Assembly (NCBI GenBank): GCA_036927565.1
Contig: JAYESD010000001.1
Coordinates: 136,575,415 to 136,639,414, forward strand
DNA length: 64,000 bases
Direction of reading: 5' to 3'
DNA from: Tuctoria greenei
Taxonomy: Eukaryota > Streptophyta > Magnoliopsida > Poales > Poaceae
The translations under genes and the position numbers were made by a program. How positions within the stretch are numbered: the stretch's first letter is position 1; each line of letters begins with the position of its first letter. The notes under the pieces were generated by a model, which ran no database searches, had not been told where the DNA came from, and saw nothing but the letters and a program-made list of their open reading frames with translations. Below, piece by piece: positions 41,957 through 52,640 of this stretch.

Positions 41957-43536
41957 TTAGGACAACATATTATAACGGCGAGATAAGGCATCCGCAATGA
42001 CATTATCTTTTCCTTTCTTGTGTTTGATGACATAAGGAAAGGACTCAATGAATTCTACCCACTTAGCATGCCTATGGTTCAGATTAGTTTGGCTCTTAAT
42101 GTGCTTCAAAGATTCATGATCAGAATGTATAACAAAATCTTTAGGCCATAAATAATGTTGCCATAATTCCAAAGTTTGTACTACTGCATATAATTATTTA
42201 TCGTAAGTGGAATATTTCAGACTAGGCCCATTCAGTTCTCACAAAAATAAGCAATAGGTTTCCCCTCTTGCAACAAGACACCTCCCAATCCAATACCACT
42301 AGCATCACATTCCAATTCAAAAGTCTTACTGAAATCTGTTAAAGAAGGGTGTATGAGTTAACCTATTCTTTAAAGTTTAAAATGCAGCCTCCTGCGCCTT
42401 GCCCCATGTGAATGGAGCACCCTTCTTTGTAAGCTCATGTAGTGGGCCTGCTATGGTGCTGAAGTCCTTCACAAAACGACGATAGAATCTAGCAAGTACG
42501 AGAAAACTTTGTACTTGTGTGACCGTGGTAGGAGTCGGCCAGCTGTGTATTGCCTCCACCTTGGCTTGATCGACTTCAATTCCCTGTGGTGTCACAACAT
42601 AGCCAAGAAAAGAGACTCTATCTATGCAAAAGGTGCACTTGTCAATGTTACCAAATAAGTGTGTCTCACGTAAAGCATTGAAAACAGCACAGAGATGATC
42701 AAGATGCTCTTCCAAAGATGTGCTATAGATCAAGATGTCATCAAAATATACTACCACAAATCTTCTAATGAAAGTGCGTAAAACCTCATTCATTAATCTC
42801 ATGAAGGTGCTAGGTGCAGTAAGACCAAAAGGCATGACTAACCACTCATACAAACCGAACTTGGTTTTAAATGTTGTTTTCCATTCATCACCTAGCTTCG
42901 TGCGAATTCGGTGGTATCCACTATGCAAGTCAATTTTAGAGAAAATCATTGAGGCACTATGTTCATCAAGCTTATCATCTAACCTAGGAATAGTATGACG
43001 ATATCTAATGGTAATGTTATTAATTGCTCAACAATCTACACACATGTGCCATGATCTATCTTTCTTTGGAACCAAAAGAACAAGAATAGAGCAAGGACTA
43101 AGGGACTTACCTTTGTCGAGTAATTCCTATACTTGTCATTGAATCTCCTTAGTCTCCTCTGGGTTGGTTCTGTATGGTGCTCGGTTTGGCAAAGAAGACC
43201 CAGGGATGAGGTCAATATGATGCTCAATCCCTCTCAATGGTGGCAGCCCGACTGGTACCTCTTGTGGAAACACATCAGCGTATTCTGCAAAAGGTCAGTG
43301 ACAGCAGGGGGCAAAGCACATGGTATGTCGTGAAGTGAGAACAAAGCTTCTTTGCAAGCAAACACATAATAGATTGCAACATTATTTTTAATTCAAACAA
43401 ATCAGATTTGGAAGCAAGAAAACAAGCACTCTTCAATTTTATTTCATTCATCTTTACATGAGCAGATTTGGAATTGTCAGTCTTAGGTTGTACCGATTCC
43501 TTCGCAACATTTGAATTTTCATTTTGAGTAGATTTA
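41957..43536 (-). pseudogene. R1 reverse transcriptase and RNase H
   Basis: RT core at 42949-42377: SKIDLHSGYHRIRTK, FGLTAPSTFMRLMNEVL, and intact VVYFDDILIYS (about 42755-42725), FLGYVVTPQGIEV. The FGLTNAP motif has lost one residue (FGLTAPSTF). Upstream 43270-42950 gives MSIILTSSLG-type frame-shifted remnants of the GLPPLRGIEHQIDLIPG segment with stops. RNase H ends at 42172-41957 (VIHSDHESLKHIKSQ, VIADALSRRYNML). Confidence 0.85.
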
Positions 43537-45408
43537 TTATTTTTTTTCTTTACAAGCTCTAGCAATATCATCTTTCAAAATAGAACCGGGAGACATAGGG
43601 TGCAAAACAAGTTTCTTCTCATTATGCATGAAAGAGTATTGATTTGATTCACCATGATGTAATATATCTTTATCAAATTGCCAAGGTCGACCAAATAGCC
43701 TAGAGCAAGCTTGCATAGGTACCACATCTCAATCAATGTAATCATGGTAGGAACCAATTGTAAATTCAACACGAACCAAATATGTTACCTTAAGCTTACC
43801 ACCGTCATTGAACCATTAGATGTAGTAGGGGTGTGGATGTGGAAGTGTTGCCATCCCAAGCTTCTCTATCATGGCACCACTTGCTAAATTGTTGCAGCTT
43901 CTTCCATCAATAATAATACGACACAATTATTCTAAAATTACACACTTAGTTTGGAATAGATTGTGTTGTTGGTTCTGTTCAGCTTTCATCATTTGGGCAC
44001 TCAAGACACGCCTCACAACAAGACTCTCATAGTGGTCAGCATGATCAGCCCCAATGTGCTCTTCATCATCATTTTTCTTTCTGCATCTTGTGCAGCAAGC
44101 ATGGCATATGTTTCATCATCTAAATCACTAGCGGTTGAGTACTCACCATTTTCTCGTACAATCCGCACACGCTTGCTTGGGCAGTCCCTTCGTAGGTCCC
44201 CAAAACCCGTGCACTGGAGGCATTAAACGTCTTTTGTTCTCCCGGTGGAAGCGATGGAAGAAGAAGTGTTGTCTACAACTTGGGTGGATCCTTTTGTTGT
44301 CTCGATAGCACGCGAAGGTGCTGATTTTGATGTAGTCCTGGGCAACCGATTGGAAGCATCATCCGAAGAATCATGCTTAAGACCAGCAACACTTGAGCGG
44401 GACTGCCATGAGGTAGTTCAACCTGCAGAAATGTTAGTTCTTGTGCGTCGTCCCTGCAGTTCTCTTTCAGCCTTACAAGCAAGATGAAATAATCGAGTGG
44501 TGTTAGTGTATTCCTTATAAGCCAATATGTCCTTAATTTCTCATGTTAAACCACCCATAAACCTAGCCATCGCAACCTCTTCATTTTCAACTAGGGCACA
44601 TTACATCATGCCTATTAGGAGTTCTTTATAGTATTCCTCAATAGATTTGTTGTCTTGCCTAAGTTGTTGTAATTTATGCAACAGGTCACGAGCATGATAG
44701 AAAGGAACAAAACGACAACGCATGATTCGTATCAAGGCATTCCATGTTTGTGGTCCGGTAGCCGGATTTTTAGATTGATACTCATGCCACAAAACAGAAG
44801 CAAAGTCAGTGAATTCACTAGTAGCAGCTCTAACCTTTTATCGTCAGGGAAATCATAGCATGCAAATTTTTGATCTACTGATAATTCCCAAGACAGATAT
44901 GCTTATGGATCATATTTCCCATCAAAGGGTGATATGGAGAATTTAATGCTGCGTAGGGAATCGTCATTGTCATGTACCTCACGTCGTAGAGCTCGATCAC
45001 CCGTACCACAATGGTCGCGACGTGGCTGTTGTCGATACCTGAAAGGTCCGTCATCAAGCTAGGTATCCACTGAATACTCTGCCTCGTCATATCTTGCAGC
45101 GCTGCCGACGGAGTCATGGCTGTCATCAATACGTCTTTGCCTCTCTTCGCGTACAACCTGTTCCATCCTCTCCAATTGCTCAATGACTGCTGTAAGAGAA
45201 GTATTAATAGCCCCAGTAGTGCTTTCTAATTTGGTCAGCTTGGTGTTGGTGCAAATCTGCATCGACTCTAACTGACCAATGCGTTCATTGTTGACTTGAA
45301 TATCCTCATTGATGGCATCCGTGTGCAGCTTTACTTGGCGTTTGAAATGCTGAATGATGACCTTGTATGTGGTGAATGTGGAGATGTCTCAATCACATCA
45401 GCTGACAT
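43537..45408 (-). pseudogene. R1 gag and aspartic protease
   Basis: Probable start ATG at 45408. The N-terminus is coiled coil (TSLTAVIEQLERMEQVVREE, 45205-45150), the gag core at ~44960-44600 (FSISPFDGKYDP, WHEYQSKNPATGPQTWNALI, FVPFYHARDLLHKLQQLRQ). A knuckle CLQCTGFGDLRRDC lies near 44220, with Asp where His is expected. Protease near 43890 reads IIDGRSCNNLAS: catalytic Asp kept, Gly to Arg beside it. The protease end (LGRPWQFDKDILHHGESNQY) is at 43700-43640. Several stops. Confidence 0.82.
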
Positions 45409-46235
45409 GGTTAGTAAAGAAAGGAAATACAACAGCAAGCAAATTAATTCTAGCAGTTGCTAAGAGGTGGTAGGACACAATCACTTCCTCACTACCAAGA
45501 ATTCAAGCTCTTACAAGTTCTTACCAAGCGATGCAGGAGGCACCGGCAAACAGCAAGAACAACAAACGGTGGCTGCTAGCACAACCCTGTGGTGTTGTAG
45601 ATGATTTTGTGGAGCTGTAGGTGGCTGCTAGAAATGAGTTGCACAAAGGAACAGCTAGTACCATATTAGTCACAACAAGTTGAATAACGTTCTATGATGG
45701 TACTGTGCTACTCCTAGTTTAAACTGTGATAGAGACACGAGCCGTTACTCCACGTGATGTTAAATATACTGTAGTAGAAAAGTCCCGACAACACGAACGT
45801 TGTTCTTGAACAAAACATTTAAAACAACAAGTTGAACTCCGAAACTTTAAACAAATGTTACACAAACTGTTTCTTTTTTTTTGTACAGAGAAACTTTTTT
45901 TAGCAATTCTAATTAGTGCGGCTTTTCATTCTTTGCACGTGTCTTTTTCTTGCTGATCCGTGCGGCTTTTCTTCTGCACTTGCCTTTTTCTCAACTTTGG
46001 ATAGATAATAAAAATGGACTGAGAACAAGGTGGCACAAACTCAAAACTCTAGCGGTGAAAAACTTAGGACCAGCAACTTGACACAAAAAGGCAACCGTGA
46101 ATTCAACAAGTCGAGAGCTAAGTAGCCAAGCAAAAGGCTCAAAGTGTTTTTAGGATTTCTAGAGCGAACTTTTGTAGGCAAAAGTGGAATGTAGGTAAAT
46201 GAAGAACAAGGAGAAGGAAATCTCTCACCGAGCAA
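45409..46235 (-). other. R1 5' leader
   Basis: Non-coding sequence between primer-binding site and gag; no other feature seen. Confidence 0.6.
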
Positions 46236-46252
46236 CCTGAAACCTGATACCA
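46236..46252 (-). other. Primer-binding site of R1
   Basis: On the minus strand TGGTATCAGGTTTCAGG two bases after the LTR end. It shares with N1 the unusual continuation TTTC(C)AGGTTGC after TGGTATCAG. Confidence 0.75.
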
Positions 46253-46254
46253 CT

Positions 46255-47144
46255 TGATGAACCCTACGGGTACGGGGGATGCCCTATCTTTCGATGAGAG
46301 ATGTTGGTTGTGAACAATTTGGTGGAGGTCGATGTTGGCTGCCCGACCACCACAACCAGAATGGTGTGGCGCCTTGAGCGAGAGTTACAACGTCTTCTGA
46401 TAACTACAATTTGGGTGGAGGTCGACATTGTGCTACCCGACTACAACCACCACAAGGGTGTTGCGCCTTAGTGATAGTTACACCGGCTCCTGTTGTTGCT
46501 GTTCTTGCCGTGCCAAGAATAGCCTTGAACCTGCAAACACTCACGGATGTGATAAGTTGGGGTTCTGATGCAAGTAATCGGAAGGTCTCATCAACACTTG
46601 CATTACAAGGAAGTAGCAATGGCTAAACTTACAGAAAACAAAACCCAAGTTCTTCCTATGGCTGTTAGTTGCTTATATAGAGGAGGAAGACTAGAACTCA
46701 GGATGGAGTCACAAATCTTGTTCGGCCATTTCTGGACATCTCAAGCATCATCTGCCTTTGATTCATGATCCAATGGAAAGTAGAGAAAGAGACCTTTCCA
46801 GCAAGTACTTCTTTGCATTAAACAACCTTGGCAGTTGAAAGTTATGCCCCTTTTAAGCTGGTACTTGCTGCATTTATGAGGACCCCTTGGGTAGAGCAGT
46901 CTTCATTGCATTAATCCCTCCATTCATCCTAGTTGGATCAATTCCCAAGCACGTAATAATAATAAGACTATCACAAGGCTTTAATAGTTCTCCATTTGAA
47001 GGATAATTAGTTTGAACAGCCAGGAATGAGTTCACCTGATAACTAAGTTCACGTGCACGAGCGCGTGTCATTGGACCTTGATTAGTCGCAAGTGGTGAAT
47101 GGGCTGCTGTTGTGGTTGTATCAATGGTAGCGATGTCCTCATTA
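46255..47144 (-). repeat. R1 5' LTR (copy D, complete)
   Basis: 890 bp. Plus-strand ends TGATGAACC and CTCATTA (CATCA expected). It contains a two-unit tandem repeat of ~80 bp (46320-46490) and a minus-strand TATA candidate TATATAAG at 46672-46679. GGGCC follows at 47145-47149. Confidence 0.88.
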
Positions 47145-47690
47145 GGGCCCGCCGGTGTTGTAACTCCAAGCTCGGTGCCCCCTAGGGGGCCCACCGACAT
47201 CATTTCTCCAAGCTTCGGTGCCTCCCAAGGGGCCCGACGTTGATGTACTTCGTGTAGAAGGTGGGCGCTCCTAGACCCAAGCTCCAAGATCCTCCCCTGG
47301 GGGACCACTGTCGACGTCTTGCGATTACATGGTAGGCGTGCCCCAAACTATTGGCCACGCCTACCAGGGGGCCACTACGTGGGTCTACATGCAGGATGTT
47401 GGGTTTGCCACAGTGGTCGATGTGACCTGAAGCGATCGACTACAAGTCTCAAGCTAACGACTCCAACGAAGATTTTTTAGGCCACTTCGCTGCCAACGAC
47501 CTGAGGAGAGCGACTAAGCTAACGACTTTGGTAAAGTTTTTCTCGATTCCTTGCGCTGCTAAAAGATAATAAGTACAACAAAGTCTTTCTTCAGATCCTT
47601 GTGCTGCTAAGGACCCGAGGAGAATGAGATACAAAATAGAAGTCAAAATCGACATCGAATTCATCAAGATTATTTACAACAAGGATACAA
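47145..47690. other. T1 post-pol segment, second copy
   Basis: It aligns with 39606-40207 over its length (with a ~75-bp deletion near 47560) and continues beyond the point where the first copy stops, leading into the reverse-strand gene of T1. Confidence 0.78.
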
Positions 47691-48763
47691 AAAAGAGTAC
47701 AAGTAGCCCTAGGGATACAAAATCTAGGTGGGACCCTAAGAGGCTTCGGCCTGGCGCTGGAACCGTGCGGCCACGAGCTTGGCGACCTCCTCTACTTCAG
47801 ATACGGTCGCCTCCTTCGTCTCCGCGAAGGGTCCCTACACCACCGGATCCAGTGAGGTACCGAGGTCATAGCTCTGGATGCACGTCAGCACGTTCTCCAG
47901 CACCTTCTTAGCTAGGACCTCCCTTTCAGTCTCCAGCTGGTCACCGATGACTGCTTCTAGTGCCTACATCTTGGTAGGAGCAGAGTCAAGTGTCGGGAGC
48001 ACTTGGCTCACTTCCCATGCTGGTTCCCCCGAGCGCACAGGGCTGAAGCCGAAGGGCATCAGCGCCATCGCAGTGCGGCCCAGGAAGTCCCAAACTTTCT
48101 GGGTCTCAACTGCGCGAGAATCCTAGAGCTCCTCTACCACCTGCCTCGTGGCGGCAAGCTCCTGCGGTTCCCATCTCGGAGAACCGCCTCTCCTTGTCTG
48201 CAAGTGCCTTCTCCCGGGCAACCGGCTATGTGGTACGGCACTCCAGGGAGGACCACTGGAAGGACGCAGCAAGCTCCCGCTTCAGTAAATCCTGGTGCTC
48301 CTTTCCCAGGCACTCCCGCTCCAATGCCAAGGCAACCTTGCGACTATCGAGGTTGTCGGCATGGGACCTTAGGTAGTCTCGATCCAGCTTGAGCTTGCGA
48401 GAGGCCTCCTCCTCCTACTCCCACTCTCGCTTAGAGACGGCAGCCTCACAGCAGACGAGCTCTTCTCGCTCCCAATTTGACGAGACAAGAAGTCCACCAA
48501 CAACATCAGCGAGGTCAGGCCTCCCTCCACCAGGGACTAGATCCCCTCCAACACCGAGTCGTACTCCTTCTGCAGCTGAGGGAGCTTCTCCCAGAAGGTG
48601 CATTTGGTGGTCAGAGCCTCGATCGGCAGATCCAGGCGATCGTGGACGTCGGTCTTCACGATCACCCAATCCTCCCTCTAGTGCTCCCAATTTGCGGGGT
48701 TGAAGGGTGCGATGTACTTGGCCGAGGTCTTCTAGTGCTGGAAGTAGTAGGACCCTGTTGGTT
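47691..48763 (-). pseudogene. T1 reverse-strand gene: coiled-coil part and start of the PF04195-side sequence
   Basis: Right to left it gives LKLDRDYLRSHADNLDSRKV, LALERECLGKEHQDLLKREL and further heptad-like text in several frames, matching the T2 coiled coil (33707-34864). 48763-48660 matches T2 36764-36885 (the HSGKWGDRKKDWIVI region). The Pro/Glu/Ala-rich exon part of T2 has no counterpart here, so T1 has a deletion there. The S3 insertion cuts it at 48763. Confidence 0.65.
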
Positions 48764-50245
48764 TGTATAGGATCGAAGATCATGTGAAAATCTACAACAT
48801 GGGGTGAATGGTAGATTTAAAAACTTTTGAGCGGAAGCTATGAAAATCCCTCGGCAGAAAACTAATCTCATAAGGAAACTGTGTGCGCGACTAATCTAGA
48901 TGAGTTCAACCAGAACAAAACTAGTATATATTGTTGATAATAAAGTCACAGACACACCACAACTAGAATCACGAGAAATCAGGTAAAACTTAGGGTATGG
49001 CCAAAACCCTGAGCGAAACTCAAACTGTTCTAACAGAGAGCAAATCGATCTGTTAGGCCGCAAAGAAACTCATGAAACTCAAGAACCACAAATCCAATGG
49101 CCGTGAAATTTTCACTGATGATATATAATTGAGTTGTGAAGACACCATGAGAAGAATAACGTCAGTTGGAGTAGTAAAACACGAGTTACGATTAAAACAC
49201 TGAAGAACGGTCGGGCAGCATAGAAACTCAATGAGAAAGACTCGACGAAAACAAGTCAGACGAACAAGGCACAAAAGCTCCAATAAACTACAAATTTTGT
49301 TCAATAAAACACAAGAGGAAGAGCCCCAAAGTTGCCTCCCTCAATCTCTGGCCTCCCTTGCTTATATAACCAGTCCTTAGGCCAACCCAATCCTAACTAG
49401 GACTGTAATCCTACTCAGTTTCAACAAAAACTTTCCATAACTACTCAAGACTCTTCCATACGTAGATAGAAGCAATCTTAAAACTTCCAAACATATTAGG
49501 AACGTCTTAAACATTTCTAAAACAACTCAACTTCGTGACACATGAAATCTAACCAGAACTAACATGAAACCTTCCATAAGTGAACCATAACCACCTCAGC
49601 CTCAGCCTAAGGCATAAACCAGTCGGTTGGACCTTTTCGACCACATCTTAACGTCGATATCTCTTCACCATGTCTTGGAACCAAGTTTACACAACCATTC
49701 ACTCCTTGCACACGTGCAAACACCTTCCAACAATGTCCCAAACAGAGCAAAACAAAGCAACTGAACTCAATATGAAAACTCTATGCAGTAACTATTACTC
49801 CCGATATGCAATGAGAAAGTTCAGACAGTCCTAAACCATTGAGGATAATGTTACTCCTAAAAACATGTTTGTAAAGATTGACCTGTGCCGACTCATGTTT
49901 GTCTCACATGTGTGAAAGTTCGGACAATCCTAACTACGGAACATGTGCAAGTCACATGAGAAAAGTTTGGATATTCCGAAGTGAGAAACACGTGCAACTC
50001 ACGTGAGAAAAAGTTCGGACATTCCAAAACCATCGAGGGTAACATTACTCCCCAAAAACACATTGAAATGTTTGGACAGTCCAAAACTATCAAAGGTAAC
50101 ATTACTTCCCAAAATGTACTGAGACAAATTTGGACAGTGTGCATCGGGGTCTATCGCAGTGTATCGGTGTATGCTTCAAAACTCTGCATGTCAACTCTCA
50201 CTTTTATTCTAATTGCCAATGTATTCGGCAAACATAGGTCTCACA
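48764..50245 (-). repeat. S3 3' LTR
   Basis: 1482 bp, shorter than its partner because ~350 bp matching 56340-56700 are deleted near 49740. The distal part holds five or six modules around GTTCGGACAGTCC, each followed by ...GGTAACATTACTCC in some copies. The minus-strand TATA candidate is at 49363-49370. Confidence 0.87.
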
Positions 50246-51277
50246 ATTTCCCCCTTGATGAATGCATTGGCAACACCACAAAGAATTCTAACACTGACTT
50301 ATTCACATGAAACATTTTAAAAGCAAATTTCTCTCTCTTTTCTAAAATCAAAAATCAAATGAGAAAGAAATTTCTAAAAAAAGTTTTTCCCCTGGGAAGA
50401 ACGTGTAAAAACTTGTGAATGTGCAATGTGTGACATATTCCCCCCCCCCCCCCCTTTGATAATGTATTCAACAAGGTTCAAAAGAGAAATTTCAATTGTT
50501 ATGAGCATATTATAACATATACATATAAAACAAAGCTCATCGAAGTCATACTATCAAGTAACTTACACTATCACATCAATGAGATACATAAAATAGTGTA
50601 AGCCATGCTAGAGATCATGTGTATTTTTTCAATTTAAGCAAGTCATGATCTAAAAAACTCAACTATTTCAAAACCTTAAAGCATGACACATGTTGCTGTT
50701 TTTTTATTTTTCATTATCATTTAAAGCACAAATTTTGATCATATGACATTTGCAAGAGGTTATATGCCGCATCAGCATTATTCTAACAACCAAGCCAAGC
50801 CTATGTCATTTGACAATCAGAAGCTTAAGGACATGGTTTTAGTCATACACAACTTCTTCCAAATTCATAACAATGTGCAATGATAAGTAGTCTCAAAAGA
50901 AGAAGTGTGATGCATGCATATTCTCTTGATCTTTTAAGATTTTTATTTGATCATAAAAGTTCAACATGTGGGCTATTGATTTATTATTTTTTCATGACTA
51001 AAAGCACTTGTGAGCATGCAACAAGTTCAAAACATCAAGAAAGTTCAATCATGACCAGATTTGGTGTAAGGAATTATTCCAATTACTAGTTTGGCAAAAA
51101 CTACAAAATGTATAACAGGAGTAATGTAGTAAGAACTTTCAGCATGTAAAAGGAATCACAAAGTCATATATGTATTGAATACTATGCTCATATTATTTTA
51201 AATTCAGAATCACACATAGACTTCTCAATTTTCAAAACTCCCCTTCAATTTAAGCCATGAGGATGCATTACCCCTAT
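50246..51277 (-). other. S3 3' untranslated region
   Basis: Homologous to 20781-21751 of S2 in inverse orientation. It starts with the polypurine tract next to the LTR (plus-strand ATTTCCCCCTTG) and contains a 15-base C run at 50440-50454 where S2 has one of its extra polypurine tracts. Confidence 0.75.
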
Positions 51278-52135
51278 TTAACTATGAATGAAACAAAAAC
51301 GAGTGAAATCCAAAGGTTTTGTAAATATGTCAGCCAATTGTTGTTCAGTATCTACATGGTGAAGCACAATGTTTCCTTTTTCAACATTATCATAGAGAAA
51401 GTGACACCTAATGTCAGTGTGCTTTGTTTTAGAATGTTGCACGGGGTTTCTAGCAACGCAAATGGTACTAGCGTTATGACAAAACAGCGCAACACTGTCT
51501 AAATCAACCCCATAGTCCTTAAGTGTTTGAACCATCCATAGAATTTGTGAGCAAGCACTAGCAGCAGCTACATATTTTGATTCGGCCGTGGATTGTGCAA
51601 CTGAATTCTTTGTATTCTATACGACCAAGCAATAAGTAAATTACCAAGAAAACGGCATGCACCCAAAGTACTTTACGTATTAAACCTGCAACCCCAAAAA
51701 TCAGCATCAGAAGAAGTTTTCAAAGTAACGGTTGAGGAAGAAGGAAGAAAATGCCAAATTCTTGAGTACCATGTAAGTACTTGAGAATTGTTTTGACGGC
51801 TTGACGATGTGAAGCATGTTAGGAATCTTAAAATCGTGCACAAAGACATACGCTGAATTGTATGTCCGGTCTTGATGCCGTGAGGTACAAAAGTGACCCG
51901 ATCATGCTTCTATATTCTTTTGATCCACGAGTTCACCATCTTCATCAAGTTCAAGTGTTGTTGCTATTTCCATTGGTGTCCAATGAGCCTTGCTTTTGTC
52001 CATGTTGAAGCGCTTAAGAAGGTCTTTTGTATACTTTGTTTGATGCACAAAAGTTCCTCCCTTTGTTTGCTTGTTTTGCAGCCCCAAAAAGTATGTGAGT
52101 TCGCCCATCATACTTATCTCAAATTCTGAACTCAT
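51278..52135 (-). pseudogene. S3 RT C-terminus and RNase H
   Basis: 52135-51902 reads MSSEFEISMMGELTYFLGLQ, HQTKYTKDLLKRFNMDKS, WTPMEIATTLELDEDGE, the copia RT connection. The middle is frame-shifted (MQKSTSDADF-like and ESKYVAAA remnants). 51535-51278 gives SVALFCHNASTICVARNPVQ, KTKHTDIRCHFLYDNVE and HHVDTEQQLADIFTKPLD. The RNase H Asp of the CDN motif is His here. Non-functional. Confidence 0.83.
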
Positions 52136-52640
52136 CGTAGCTTGACTGTGTGACTCTTTCGTTCAAGCTTCCAATTATCTTGATGCTCAATGAAAGTTTA
52201 AGTCAAAAGTGTTGATCCTAGGTTGAGATATTGCTTCAACTTAACTTCTTTCTTGATAACTTAAGGTATTTTTGTTGATCCGATCTTTGTACAGCAAATG
52301 AGTGTGCCACACATCCATCTTCATCATTTTGTCAAAGCATACACTCCCCTGTGTATATGCATGTCAAACTCCAAAAACATTTGAACATGTGAATGTTCAA
52401 ACATGCTCAGGTGATGCAGCCGTATGAGATTAATCTTTTGCAATGGCTTGAGTTGAAAAGCATCTTCAAAATGTTTTATGTTTTGTACTGGATGCACTTG
52501 ACATGAAGAAGAACCTCTTTTCTTGTATCCAACACATGTGTATCAAGTTCAGAGCCTTTTAGCTTAAAAGTTCTCCTTTTCCTGCAAAATAGCCTAAAAA
52601 GAGATGCAATTTGTCATTGCCTCAGTGCTGGGGTTAGTGA
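52136..52640 (-). other. S3 segment replacing protease, integrase and most of RT
   Basis: About 500 bp without recognisable coding similarity joins the gag end to the RT connection. The last bases before RT retain the element (GSLNERVTQSSYDEFRI-like). It may be scrambled pol or filler from another source. Confidence 0.4.

Larger units (their letters stand above)
40208..47144 (-). mobile_element. CRM-like Ty3/gypsy chromovirus R1, left LTR truncated
   Basis: Minus-strand element: complete 5' LTR at 46255-47144, primer-binding site, gag, protease, RT, RNase H, integrase, and a 3' LTR lacking its distal part (40208-40693). The polyprotein C-terminus reads into the LTR, LTRs start TGATGAGGACAT, and gag and integrase motifs resemble CRM-clade centromeric elements; Reina-type is the alternative. 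Many stops and frameshifts. Confidence 0.85.

Noticed and set aside
47145..48763. Several plus-strand open frames (e.g. 48389-48703)
   Set aside because: They are the complement of the T1 coiled-coil remnant on the minus strand.
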